Translations under genes and position numbers: made by a program
The notes under the pieces: model-generated
What the model was told of the DNA's origin: nothing
Seen by the model: only the letters and a program-made list of their open reading frames with translations
The model's database searches: none
Source of the DNA: Janthinobacterium lividum
GTDB lineage: Bacteria; Pseudomonadota; Gammaproteobacteria; Burkholderiales; Burkholderiaceae_D
NCBI RefSeq assembly: GCF_011601275.1
Contig: NZ_JAAOLY010000002.1
Span: 248,001 to 312,000, forward strand
Direction: 5' to 3'
Length of the DNA: 64,000 bases
Shown: positions 8,802-17,578 of the stretch, in pieces
Layout: each line of letters starts with the position of its first letter
Numbering within the stretch: position 1 is the first letter of the stretch

Positions 8802-9443
8802 CTAGGCGCCCCCCGTCTGCACGCGGTAGGCGGCCAGCAGCATGCGCGCGCTGATGCGGATATGCGCCTGCGCCACGGGTTTCAAGGCCACGTCGAAGCG
8901 GACCTTGTCTTCGGCCATCACAAAATTGATCATGCTGCCCATCGCGTAGACCTCATCCGAATCGGATACCGTCAGCAACGCCAGGCCACGGCTGGCGGCC
9001 AGCATTTCCTGCAGCGCCGTTTTCTCCAGCGCCCCCAGGTACAGCACGTGCAGCCCGGCCAGCGCTTCGCCGCGGCGCACTTTTTTCACTTGTACGACGC
9101 GGCCGTTGACGCTATGCCCGGCCACGCTCTGCTCGAGCTGCTCGGCCAGCGCATCGGCGCCCGCCACGCCGATCACCAGCGGCGACTCGGGCCGGGCAAA
9201 GCTGCCGTCGGGCCATTCGACATAGCCGGCAAACTTGTACAGATATCCGGCCTTGACTTGGCGTTCCAGCTCCCCCGGCACCTGCGATCGCGCATCGGCG
9301 CACAGCACGCCAAAAAGCAGCAATAGCCAGCCCCAGCGCAGGGAGCGGCAAGCAGCGCCGCGCGCGGGGCGGCGCAAGGGGCCAGGATGACACCACCAGG
9401 TCCAGTTCAGAATTGCCATGACAACCGAGTAAAGATAATGCAT
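8802..9443 (-). CDS. YfiR family periplasmic protein
   Basis: The product has a hydrophobic export segment (GWLLLLFGVLCADARS) followed by a YfiR-type domain: QVKAGYLYKFAGYVEWP, then VVQVKKV, LHVLYLG, LALLTVSDSD, INFVMAEDKVRFDV and a final ARMLLAAYR helix. YfiR proteins are periplasmic repressors of CHASE8-containing inner-membrane enzymes in the c-di-GMP network. The start is uncertain: ATGs at 9443 and 9419 both lack a clear ribosome binding site, and the frame stays open to 9599. The stop is immediately followed by the hybrid kinase start, so both are one operon. Confidence 0.85.
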   Translation of the reverse strand: MHYLYSVVMAILNWTWWCHPGPLRRPARGAACRSLRWGWLLLLFGVLCADARSQVPGELERQVKAGYLYKFAGYVEWPDGSFARPESPLVIGVAGADALAEQLEQSVAGHSVNGRVVQVKKVRRGEALAGLHVLYLGALEKTALQEMLAASRGLALLTVSDSDEVYAMGSMINFVMAEDKVRFDVALKPVAQAHIRISARMLLAAYRVQTGGA

Positions 9444-9641
9444 ACGAAGGCGCGGCACCATGCCGCTTGCCTGTTCGAGCGATGCGCACCCGGGTAGCGC
9501 AGCGACAGAGCGCCTGCCAGCCCGAAGTGGTAGCAAATGTATAAAAGAGTGTACGCATTTTCGCTGGTACCGGGGAAAGTTTCTTTTACCGTTGCCCATG
9601 CTACAGTCTCGCCACCATTTTCACCGCATGCAGGAGTCATC

Positions 9642-10124
9642 ATGAGCAACGAACTCGCCCCCCTCTCCACCGCCCTCGGCCTGGCCTTGCAGGCGAAAGG
9701 CTTGCTGCTGGCCACGGCCGAATCGTGCACGGGCGGCGGCGTGGCGCAGGCCGTCACCGATATCCCGGGCTCGAGCGCCTGGTTCGAACGGGGCTTCGTC
9801 ACCTATTCCAACGGGGCCAAGAGCAGCATGCTGGGCGTGCCCGCCGAACTGATCGCCGCACACGGCGCCGTCAGCGAGGAAGTGGCCGCCGCCATGGCGC
9901 AAGGCACCCTGGCCCACAGCGAGGCCCAGGTGGCGGTCTCGACCACCGGCATCGCCGGCCCCACGGGCGGCGTACCGGGCAAGCCCGTCGGTACCGTCTG
10001 CTTCGGCTGGGCCATGGACGGGCGCGTGCAGACGCAGCGGCTGGTATTCGCCGGCGACCGCCAGGCCGTGCGCGAGCAGGCCGTGGCGCACGCCCTGCGC
10101 GAACTGCTGCGTTTTATCCAGTAG
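9642..10124 (+). CDS. pncC: nicotinamide-nucleotide amidohydrolase (CinA C-terminal type)
   Basis: A stand-alone CinA C-terminal domain of 160 residues. PncC deamidates nicotinamide mononucleotide to nicotinate mononucleotide in NAD recycling. Characteristic segments are TAESCTGGGVAQAVTDIPGSS, FVTYSNGAKSSMLGV, GAVSEEVAAAMA and STTGIAGPTGG, with the expected catalytic Ser in AESCTGG. I chose the ATG at 9642 because AGGAG sits at 9632-9636; a longer in-frame reading would run into the divergent yfiR leader. Its 3' end overlaps the convergent diguanylate cyclase gene by 11 bp. Confidence 0.93.
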   Translation: MSNELAPLSTALGLALQAKGLLLATAESCTGGGVAQAVTDIPGSSAWFERGFVTYSNGAKSSMLGVPAELIAAHGAVSEEVAAAMAQGTLAHSEAQVAVSTTGIAGPTGGVPGKPVGTVCFGWAMDGRVQTQRLVFAGDRQAVREQAVAHALRELLRFIQ

Positions 10125-11916
10125 CGTCGGCGATGCAGGCGCGGTCGCGGCCCGCCTGCTTGGCCGCGTACAGGGCGCTGTCGGCGCGCATCAGCAATTC
10201 GTGGCGGCCGGCGCCGTGGCGCGGATATTCGGCGATGCCGGCCGAAAAGGTGCAGCCCGTCAAGCTGTGCGGCGCCTGCTGAATCAGCAACTGGCGGTAG
10301 CGCGCGGCGATATCGTCGATCTTGTGCGCGGCGATGACGCTGTCGGCTTCGCGCAACAGCAGGCAGAATTCCTCGCCGCCATAGCGGCACACCATATCGG
10401 TGCCGCGCAGCTGGCCTTCCACCAGCCGCGCGAACTGGATCAGTACTTCATCGCCAAAGTTATGCCCGTAGGTATCGTTGACGCGCTTGAAAAAGTCCAG
10501 GTCGATGATGGCGATGGCCACGGGCGCATCCGCATCGGCCTCGTGCAGGATGGCGTTGAGGCAGGTTTCAAAGTGGCGGCGGTTGTACAGGCCCGTCAGG
10601 TGGTCGCGCATGGCCTGCTCCTTCAAGCTGTCCTGCAGGGAATTGACGTGCAGGATCTGGTGCGCCAGTTCGCGGTTCAGGTGCTCGAGCTTGACGTTTT
10701 CCGATTCGCGCGCGGCCTGCAATTCCAGCGCCTTGTCGCGCTCGGCTTTCAGGCTGTGCATTTCCTTTTCCAGATTGCGCATCAGGCTGCGCGAGGCGCG
10801 CGCCGACTTGCTGCTGGCCTCGTAGGCGGCCTGGTATTGCTGCAGGAAACCATACGCGGCCTGCCATTCGCCCAGCTGGGCGTTGATGTCGGCCAGCCCC
10901 CGCAGGATCTGCTGCTGGTGAAACGGATTGCGCGTCCAGCTCAGCAAGCTGTGCGCCTGCGTCAGGGACGCCAGCGCCTGCGCCGTCTGGCCCGCGTGCA
11001 AGTCCAGCTTGCCGCGCACCAGCCACGCATGCATCTGCTCTTCCAGGTCCTGGCCCCGGCGCGCATATTCTTCCGCCCGCAACAGCAATTGCAAGGCGCT
11101 GTCTGGCTGGCGCAGCAGGATGGCCGCATGGGCGGCGATGCAGAACAGGAAAGCGCGCACGGCCAGGTCTTCTTCCGGCCACTCGTAAAACGGTTCCACA
11201 AGCGCCAGCGCCTCGGCCGGCTTGCCCGTGGCCAGCAGGCACATGGCCAGGTTGGCCGAGACGATGGTTTGCTGGTATTTGAGCTTTTGCGTGCCGATGA
11301 TCTCGAGCGCTTCGACCAGCAGGGGAATGGCGTCTTCATCGTTGCCCAGGTCATGCTGCGACGACGCGAGGTTCGACAGGCTGTTGACGCGGTGCGCGGG
11401 ACTGCCGAAGCGCTCGGCGATGTCGAGCGCCAACAGGAAATTGCGCGGACCGTCCTGCGTATCGCCACGGTTCAAGGCATCGACGCCCAGGCGCGCGTAC
11501 AGCATGAACTTGTGCAGGGAATCAGGTATCTGCGCGGCCTGGCTGCGCGCCTGCAGGAAATGCTGCTCGGCATCGGCAAAATCGCCGCGCCGGCTCGCAT
11601 ACGCGCCCTGCAGGGCGGCCACTTCCATGCCCCCTTCCAGGTCGCCGCTTTGCTGGAAATACGCGCCCAGGCGCTCGCATGACGGTTCGGCCTCGCCCGC
11701 GTAGTACGCGAGCCAGCAATGATTGAGTTCCGCATACGCGCCGCCGCGTGCATACTGTTGTCGTTGCGCCGCCGCCAGCGCCATCTGCGCCAGCCGGCGC
11801 GCCTGGCGGCGGTTGCCGACCAGGCAAGACAGGGCTTGCTGATTCAGACGGTCAATGTCGGCTTTATCGAGACTGGAGATCGGCACTGCGTCCTCATTCA
11901 CACTCTGGGGGTGCAT
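10114..11916 (-). CDS. TPR-repeat diguanylate cyclase
   Basis: A soluble 600-residue protein. Residues about 20-380 are tetratricopeptide-like helical repeats (for example AYAELNHCWLAYYAGEAEPS, LASSQHDLGNDEDAIPLL, AHAAILLRQPDSALQLLLRA), followed by a coiled coil (about 375-430) and a GGDEF domain. The active-site motif is GGEEF at about 513-517, and an RGTD inhibitory-site motif lies exactly five residues before it, so it should make c-di-GMP with product inhibition. No membrane segment is visible; the TPR part probably binds a protein partner. It is divergent from the TraL-like gene. Confidence 0.93.
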   Translation of the reverse strand: MHPQSVNEDAVPISSLDKADIDRLNQQALSCLVGNRRQARRLAQMALAAAQRQQYARGGAYAELNHCWLAYYAGEAEPSCERLGAYFQQSGDLEGGMEVAALQGAYASRRGDFADAEQHFLQARSQAAQIPDSLHKFMLYARLGVDALNRGDTQDGPRNFLLALDIAERFGSPAHRVNSLSNLASSQHDLGNDEDAIPLLVEALEIIGTQKLKYQQTIVSANLAMCLLATGKPAEALALVEPFYEWPEEDLAVRAFLFCIAAHAAILLRQPDSALQLLLRAEEYARRGQDLEEQMHAWLVRGKLDLHAGQTAQALASLTQAHSLLSWTRNPFHQQQILRGLADINAQLGEWQAAYGFLQQYQAAYEASSKSARASRSLMRNLEKEMHSLKAERDKALELQAARESENVKLEHLNRELAHQILHVNSLQDSLKEQAMRDHLTGLYNRRHFETCLNAILHEADADAPVAIAIIDLDFFKRVNDTYGHNFGDEVLIQFARLVEGQLRGTDMVCRYGGEEFCLLLREADSVIAAHKIDDIAARYRQLLIQQAPHSLTGCTFSAGIAEYPRHGAGRHELLMRADSALYAAKQAGRDRACIADATG

Positions 11917-12078
11917 TTTTCACACAAAACTTGCTCTGCATCAATGGTATCCTGATTAACATCATAACCAGATTCGCTGTTCCGCATGGCATATTTGCAA
12001 AGGATTGTGGTAAAAATGCCAGTCGCCGCTGTCACGGATCTTGGATTGTCACTGACGCAACAACTTGGAGTAGTCGCA

Positions 12079-12807
12079 ATGCAAAACACGGTACATTTCA
12101 TCCTGCAGGGCAAGGGCGGCATCGGCAAGACCCTCGTCTCGACCCTGCTGGCCCAGTGGATAGGCGGCAAGGACGACACGCCTTTGCGCTGCTATGACAC
12201 CGACCAGGAAAACGCGACTTTTTCGCGCTACAAGGCGATGAACGTCAAGCACGTGCCCGTGATGACGGATGCGCGCAACATCGACCCGAAACGTTTCGAC
12301 GCGCTGATGATCGACATTCTCGACACGGACGGCAACTGCGTGGTCGACAATGGCGCCAACACCTTTTCGCCGCTGATGGGCTACCTGCTGGAAAACGACT
12401 GTTTTTCGCTGCTGGAAGAATCGGGCCGCAAGGTGTACATCCACACCATCGTCGGCGGCGGCGATACCTTGCATGACACGGCCACGGGTTTTGTTGCCAC
12501 GGCCCAATCGACGAAAGTGCCGCTGGTGCTGTGGCAAAACGAACACTTCGGCCTGCTGCAATCGGCGTCCGGCAAGCAATTCGTCGAATCGCAGTCGTAC
12601 GCCGACAACCGCGCGCGCGTGAAAGGCAGCATCACCTTGAGCCAGCGCAACCCCGACACTTTCGGCGCGGACGTGAAAAAAATGAACACGGCGCGCCTGA
12701 CGATGCAGGAAGTGCTGCAGAACGACAAGTTCAACATCATGGAAAAACAGCGCATCAAGGTTGTCTACCGCGACATCTTCGAACAGCTCGACAAGGTGCA
12801 GTGGTAG
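12079..12807 (+). CDS. TraL-like P-loop ATPase
   Basis: A 242-residue ParA/MinD-class ATPase with a deviant Walker A box (QGKGGIGKT, residues 10-18). It follows the pattern of TraL from IncP plasmids along its length: YDTDQENATFSRYKAMNV, RFDALMIDIL, VVDNGANTFSPLMGYLL and a C-terminal RIKVVYRDIFEQLD. I chose the ATG at 12079 because GGAG is at 12067-12070; the frame stays open upstream to 11986. The next gene, TraM-like, begins at the following base. No relaxase, mating-pair or replication gene lies nearby, so a conjugation role is doubtful; it may position a cellular cargo. Confidence 0.85.
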   Translation: MQNTVHFILQGKGGIGKTLVSTLLAQWIGGKDDTPLRCYDTDQENATFSRYKAMNVKHVPVMTDARNIDPKRFDALMIDILDTDGNCVVDNGANTFSPLMGYLLENDCFSLLEESGRKVYIHTIVGGGDTLHDTATGFVATAQSTKVPLVLWQNEHFGLLQSASGKQFVESQSYADNRARVKGSITLSQRNPDTFGADVKKMNTARLTMQEVLQNDKFNIMEKQRIKVVYRDIFEQLDKVQW

Positions 12808-13149
12808 ATGGACCAGCACAAACTGCGCAGCCACGTGTTCGACAAGACGGGCATCAAGGTCGACGTCGACGACCCGATATTCGCCCTCGTGGCGCTGAAC
12901 GAAGCCGTGCTGGAGGAAACCGTCGAGCGCCAGCTGGCCCTGCTGGACGCCGCCACACAGGCGCTGGCGGTCCAGGCGCGCGCGGCGGGCGGCTTGCCTG
13001 CGGCCGCGCCCCAGCCTGGGCCGGAAGCGCCCCTGTCCGCCCCTTGGTTTTCTCCGCGCGAATGGCGCTTGCTGGGCGCGGCGGCCATCGTCTCCATCGC
13101 CAGCGCGCTGCTGGTGCTGGGTGGCGCGGCCCTGCTGTATAAACTGTAG
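12808..13149 (+). CDS. TraM-like small membrane protein
   Basis: A 113-residue protein starting on the base after the TraL-like stop codon. Its first 60 residues resemble the N-terminus of IncP TraM (HVFDKTGIKVDVDDPIFALVALN, then a helix ending in QLALLDAATQAL). A Pro/Ala-rich linker follows and then one hydrophobic helix at the C-terminus (about 86-111, LLGAAAIVSIASALLVLGGA). IncP TraM lacks, as I recall it, such a clear membrane anchor, so this could tether the ATPase to the inner membrane. Family link is by recognition only. Confidence 0.65.
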   Translation: MDQHKLRSHVFDKTGIKVDVDDPIFALVALNEAVLEETVERQLALLDAATQALAVQARAAGGLPAAAPQPGPEAPLSAPWFSPREWRLLGAAAIVSIASALLVLGGAALLYKL

Positions 13150-13238
13150 CACCGACCGTAGTACCGACCGTCGTAACGTCCCGCTGCGCCAGCCACGAGC
13201 GAGCCGCAGCGTTTTTCCACCCATCCCTGGAAGCATGC

Positions 13239-16058
13239 ATGAAACCGATCAAACTGCTGGCCATTCCAGCGCTGTTGCTGTCGCTGTACGGCGCCCCGCT
13301 CACCTTCGCCCACGCCGCCGATGCGGCCGTCACGACGGGCGCCACGGCCGTGCCAAACATTGCCTACGAAAAATACACCTTGCCGAACGGCCTCGACGTG
13401 ATTCTCGTGGAAGACCATAAATTGCCCGTCACGGCCGTCAATATCTGGTACCACGTGGGACCGGCCAATGAAGCGCCGGGGCTGACGGGCTTTGCGCATC
13501 TGTTCGAGCACATGATGTTTGCCGCGACCAAGCACGTGCCGCGTGGCATGGCCGACCAGTTGCTCGAAGGCGCGGGCGCCACCGATTCCAACGGCAGCAC
13601 GGATTTCGACCGCACCAATTATTTCGACACGGTGCCGTCGAACCAGCTGGAACTGGCCTTGTGGACGCATTCCGACCGCATGGGCTATCTGCTGGACGTG
13701 CTCGACCAGACGGCGCTGACGAACCAGCAGGACGTGGTGCGCAACGAGCGCCGCCAGAGCGTGGAAAATGCGCCCTACGGCATCGTGCAGGAAGCGCTGT
13801 ATCACCAGCTGTTTCCCAAGACCCATCCGTATTACGCCAGCGTCATCGGTTCGCACGCGGATATCCAGAACGCGAAACTGGCCGACATCAAAGAATTCTT
13901 CACCAAATACTACGGTCCCAACAACGCCAGCCTCGTGATCGCCGGCGACATCGACAAGGCGAAGACCAAGGAACTGGTCAACAAGTATTTTGGCAGCTTC
14001 AAGAGCGGCCCGGCCGTGCCGAAACCCGATGTCGTGACGCCGCCCATCACGCAGGAACGCCGCGTCGTGGTGCAGGACCGGGTCGAGTTGCCGCGCGTCT
14101 TCATGGCCTGGCTGACGCCATCCGCCTACACCAGGGATGACGCGGAACTGTCGATGGCCGCACACATCCTGGCCGGCGGCAAGTCCAGCCGTTTATATAA
14201 ATCGCTGGTGTACGACAAGCAGATCGCCCAGGACGTGGGCGCCAGCCAGGGCTCGAACGCCCTCACGTCCATCTTCACCATCGACGCGACGGCGCGCCCG
14301 GGCCGCAAGCCAGAGGAAATCGAGCAAGCCTTGCAGGCGGAACTGGAGCAATTGCGCGCCAAGGGCCCGTCCGAGAAAGAACTGGAGCGGGCGCGCAACA
14401 GCATCGAGACGAGCATGCTGAGCCAAGTGGAAAAAATGGGCGGCCACGGCGTGGCCAACTTGCTCAACGAATACAACCAGTACGTGGGCGACCCCGGCTA
14501 CCTGGCCAAGGATATCGAGCGCTACCGTCAGGTGACGGCGGCCGGCGTGCAGCGCGCCGTCGATCAGTACCTGAAAAACCAGTCGCGCGTGGTCGTCTAC
14601 GGCGTGCCGGGCACGCCGGACCTGGGCGCGGAAGTGCCGACGCCGGCGCCTGGCAAGGTCAAGCCTGCGCCTGGCACGGCCATCAATGCGGACGAACCAT
14701 GGCGCAATGCCGTGCCGAAGGCCGGCCCCGCGCCGAAGATTGTTTTACCGCAAGGAAAATCGTTCACCCTGGCGAACGGTTTGACCGTGATCCACCACTA
14801 CAACGGGGCCGTGCCGCTCGTGTCCAGCCAGCTTGTGGTGAAAAGCGGCTCGGGCGCCAATCCGCTGGCGCAGCCGGGCTTGTCGAGCTTTACAGCGCAA
14901 TTGCTGCAGGAAGGCACGGCCACGCGCAGCGCGCCGCAGATCGCCGACGACGTGGCGCAGCTGGGCGCGCTGCTCAATACCGGCTCCGGCGTGGACGCGT
15001 CGTTCGCCCAGCTGACGTCGCTCAAAGCCACGTTCCCGCAAGCGCTCGACGTGCTGGCCGACGTGGTGCTGCACCCGCAATTCCCGCAGGAAGAAGTGGA
15101 ACGCCAGCGCGCCAGCCGCATCGGACAGCTGGCGCAGCAGCGCGAAAACGCGGGCGCGGTGGCGGCCAGAGTGGAAGCGGCGGCCCTGTATGGCCCGCAG
15201 CATCCGTATGGCTATATCCAGCTGGGCACGGAAGCGGCGCTGAAAGCGGCCAGCCGCGCCGACCTGCAAGGTTTCTGGCAACAGCATTACCTGCCCAACA
15301 ATGCGGCCCTGATCGTTTCGGGCGATATCGGCGAAGCGGAATTGAAGGCGCTGGCCGAAGCCAGGTTTGGCAGCTGGAAGCCAGGCACGGTGGCGCCGGC
15401 CGTGGCCGCCGCACCGCAGACGGCGAAGGCAAAATTGATTTTGGTCGACAAGCCGGGCGCGCCGCAAACGGCCGTGCGCCTGTCGACCATCGCCGTGCCG
15501 CGCGCCACGCCCGATTACGCGCCGCTGCAAGTGATGAATGCGGCGCTGGGCGGCTTGTTTACCAGCCGCCTGAACACCAACTTGCGCGAAGAAAAAGGCT
15601 ATACATATGGCGTGCGCTCGCAATTCCAGTACCGCAACCAACCTGGACCGTTCTCGATTGCCGCCAGTGTGCGCACCGATGTGACGGGCCCGGCCGTATC
15701 GGAAACCGTCAGGGAAATCCGCGCCATGATCGCCAAGCCCTTGAGCAACAAGGAATTGGCGAATGCGCGCAACTCGCAAGTGCTGTCCTTGCCGGGCCAG
15801 TTCGACACGAATGCCAGCATCAGCGCCAGCATGGCCAACACGTACATCTACGGCCTGGGCCTCGACTACTACACGACCTTGCCGCAGAGCTTTGCCAGCG
15901 TGACGGACAAGCAGGTGCAGCAGGTGGCGAAAAAATACCTGCAGCCGGAAAAGCTGATCGTCATCGGCGTGGGCGACAAGGCGAAAATCGCCCCGCAATT
16001 GTCGAAGCTGAAATTGGCGCCCGTCGAATTGCGCGACGCGGAGGGTAACGTAAAGTGA
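13239..16058 (+). CDS. M16 family zinc metallopeptidase, two-domain
   Basis: A 939-residue exported protease of the insulinase/pitrilysin family. A signal peptide (residues 1 to about 27, ending FAHAADA) is followed by an active M16 half with the inverted zinc motif HLFEH (87-91) and the downstream NERRQSVENAPYG glutamate, and a second M16 half (from about 500) that lacks HxxEH and closes the chamber. The C-terminal part keeps the typical RLNTNLREEKGYTYG and SIAASVRTD segments. The fusion corresponds to the two-gene zinc protease pairs of other proteobacteria. It probably degrades peptides in the periplasm. Confidence 0.93.
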   Translation: MKPIKLLAIPALLLSLYGAPLTFAHAADAAVTTGATAVPNIAYEKYTLPNGLDVILVEDHKLPVTAVNIWYHVGPANEAPGLTGFAHLFEHMMFAATKHVPRGMADQLLEGAGATDSNGSTDFDRTNYFDTVPSNQLELALWTHSDRMGYLLDVLDQTALTNQQDVVRNERRQSVENAPYGIVQEALYHQLFPKTHPYYASVIGSHADIQNAKLADIKEFFTKYYGPNNASLVIAGDIDKAKTKELVNKYFGSFKSGPAVPKPDVVTPPITQERRVVVQDRVELPRVFMAWLTPSAYTRDDAELSMAAHILAGGKSSRLYKSLVYDKQIAQDVGASQGSNALTSIFTIDATARPGRKPEEIEQALQAELEQLRAKGPSEKELERARNSIETSMLSQVEKMGGHGVANLLNEYNQYVGDPGYLAKDIERYRQVTAAGVQRAVDQYLKNQSRVVVYGVPGTPDLGAEVPTPAPGKVKPAPGTAINADEPWRNAVPKAGPAPKIVLPQGKSFTLANGLTVIHHYNGAVPLVSSQLVVKSGSGANPLAQPGLSSFTAQLLQEGTATRSAPQIADDVAQLGALLNTGSGVDASFAQLTSLKATFPQALDVLADVVLHPQFPQEEVERQRASRIGQLAQQRENAGAVAARVEAAALYGPQHPYGYIQLGTEAALKAASRADLQGFWQQHYLPNNAALIVSGDIGEAELKALAEARFGSWKPGTVAPAVAAAPQTAKAKLILVDKPGAPQTAVRLSTIAVPRATPDYAPLQVMNAALGGLFTSRLNTNLREEKGYTYGVRSQFQYRNQPGPFSIAASVRTDVTGPAVSETVREIRAMIAKPLSNKELANARNSQVLSLPGQFDTNASISASMANTYIYGLGLDYYTTLPQSFASVTDKQVQQVAKKYLQPEKLIVIGVGDKAKIAPQLSKLKLAPVELRDAEGNVK

Positions 16059-16104
16059 TACTTATGGGGCTAGTCCTGTCAGGCCTGGCCCCACATATCA
16101 AAGT

Positions 16105-16524
16105 TTAGCGGCGCTTGAACAGCGCCGCTTTATCGACCAGCGCCGCGATCGCCACGCCCGCCGCGTAGGCGATCAGGTCGGCCCAGCCGAAGGCGGAGCC
16201 CAGCACCAGGTGCCCCAGCGGATGCGCGCGCAACTCGACGATCCACGGCGCCTGGTACAGCTGGCCGAATTCCACGGCAAAGCAGATCAGCAAGGCCGTC
16301 AGCGCCAGCTGCCACGTGCGCATGCGCGTGGCGACAATGCCCAGCGCAAAGACGATCATCATGGCCCACAGGGCGTCGCCCGGATACTTGCCGAGCGCGG
16401 CAGGGACGAATTGGGGAAAGGCGCGCGAAGCCAGGCCCAGCGCGATGACAGCCACGGTTGCGCCCACCTGCAGCAGGCGGCGGCGTTCAGGTTTTACCAG
16501 GAACATATTTCCATTCAAAGGCAC
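16105..16524 (-). CDS. DUF2809 family membrane protein
   Basis: A small polytopic membrane protein of 139 residues with four hydrophobic segments. The sequence has the DUF2809 pattern: ALGLASRAFPQFVPAALGKYPGDALWA, CFAVEFGQLYQAPWI and LGHLVLGSAFGWADLIAYAAG. Function of the family is unknown. The start may be the ATG six codons later (16506), in MFLVKPERR. Its last codons form an inverted repeat (AGCGGCGCT ... AGCGCCGCT at 16107-16129) that might also end transcription of the convergent M16 gene. Confidence 0.85.
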   Translation of the reverse strand: MPLNGNMFLVKPERRRLLQVGATVAVIALGLASRAFPQFVPAALGKYPGDALWAMMIVFALGIVATRMRTWQLALTALLICFAVEFGQLYQAPWIVELRAHPLGHLVLGSAFGWADLIAYAAGVAIAALVDKAALFKRR

Positions 16525-16606
16525 AATACGGGCCGAACCATTGCGGCCCGTCCGATATTGTACTGCGCGGCCGTGTCTGCCTGTAGCCTAATGCGCCTGG
16601 ACAACC

Positions 16607-17512
16607 TCAGCCAAGGTCGACGTGCTGCGCCAGGAAATCGAGAAAGACGCGCACACGCAGCGGCACATGCCCGCCTTGCCCCACGAACACGGCATGCACT
16701 TCCTCGCTGTCGCCCGGGTTGCACTCTTCCAGCACAGCTTGCAAACGGCCGGCCGCGATATCGGCGCGCACCTGGAAGGCGGCCAGACGCGCCAGTCCCA
16801 GTCCCGCCAGCGCCAGTTGCCGCAAGGCTTCGCCATCGCTCGCTTGCGCATTGCCCGCGACGGGCACGACGATGTCGCCGTCAGGCAGACGCAGCGGCCA
16901 GCCCAAGCGGGCGCGCGCGTAATTAGCGTCGAGCAAGTTGTGCGATGCCAACTCGGCGGGCGTCAACGGCGTACCGCGCCGCGCCAGGTAGCTTGGCGCG
17001 GCCACGATGACCATGCGCGTCTGGCCCAGCTTGCGCGCCAGCAGGCTGGAACTTTTCAATGGCCCCGCCCGCACGGCCACGTCCGTGCGCTGCTCGAGGA
17101 TGTCGACGACGGCATCCGTGAGCACGATGTCGAGCGTCACCTGCGGATAGCGCTCCAGGAAGAGCGGCGCCAGCGGCAATAAAAAATGCTGGCCGAACGG
17201 CACGTTCGCATTGACCTTGATCTTGCCGCGCGGCACATCCTGCACGCCGGCACAGCGCTCGGCCTCGTCCAGCGCCGCCAGCACGTGCTGTCCCCGTTCA
17301 TACAGGCCGCAGCCTTCGGCCGTCAGCTGCAGCTGGCGTGTGGAGCGGTTCAGCAGGCGCGCACCCAGGCGCTCTTCCAGCCGAGAGACGAGCTTGCTGA
17401 CGGCCGACGGCGTCATGCCGCAAGCGCGCGCGGCGGCGGAAAAGCCGCCCAGTTCGACCACGCGCACGAACACTTCCAGCTCGCCGGAACGGTTCACTTC
17501 CAGTCTGGCCAT
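16607..17512 (-). CDS. LysR family transcriptional regulator
   Basis: A 301-residue LysR-type regulator. The N-terminal helix-turn-helix is clear (FVRVVELGGFSAAARACGMTPSAVSKLVSRLEERLGARLLNRSTR), and the rest is a type-2 periplasmic-binding-like effector domain (INANV... VTLDIVLTDAVVDI). It belongs to the CrgA-like subgroup by the DLE-free N-terminus and RTDVAVRAG segment. It is divergent from an SGNH hydrolase gene, with an interrupted palindrome between them that may be its binding site. The effector is unknown. Confidence 0.92.
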   Translation of the reverse strand: MARLEVNRSGELEVFVRVVELGGFSAAARACGMTPSAVSKLVSRLEERLGARLLNRSTRQLQLTAEGCGLYERGQHVLAALDEAERCAGVQDVPRGKIKVNANVPFGQHFLLPLAPLFLERYPQVTLDIVLTDAVVDILEQRTDVAVRAGPLKSSSLLARKLGQTRMVIVAAPSYLARRGTPLTPAELASHNLLDANYARARLGWPLRLPDGDIVVPVAGNAQASDGEALRQLALAGLGLARLAAFQVRADIAAGRLQAVLEECNPGDSEEVHAVFVGQGGHVPLRVRVFLDFLAQHVDLG

Positions 17513-17522
17513 TGTGAATTCG

Positions 17523-17546
17523 TCTCATAAATGTTCTTCGATGAGA
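17523..17546. promoter_or_regulatory. candidate LysR-regulator operator
   Basis: TCTCAT and ATGAGA form a perfect interrupted inverted repeat separated by 12 bp in the divergent lysR/hydrolase spacer. It lies ten bases from the lysR start, compatible with autoregulation. Six-bp arms can arise by chance, so the call is weak. Confidence 0.35.
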
Positions 17547-17578
17547 TAGTCTAGTGCATAAATGGCTTTGCTTGCATC

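Noticed and set aside
12079-13149. TraL/TraM pair as the scar of an integrated plasmid
   Set aside because: No integrase, att-like direct repeat, tRNA or base-composition break flanks the pair, so I report it as an orphan pair rather than a mobile element.
16107-16129. Inverted repeat at the end of the DUF2809 gene as terminator of the M16 gene
   Set aside because: It is part of the coding sequence and is followed by only two T bases in the plus direction; too weak to list as a terminator.
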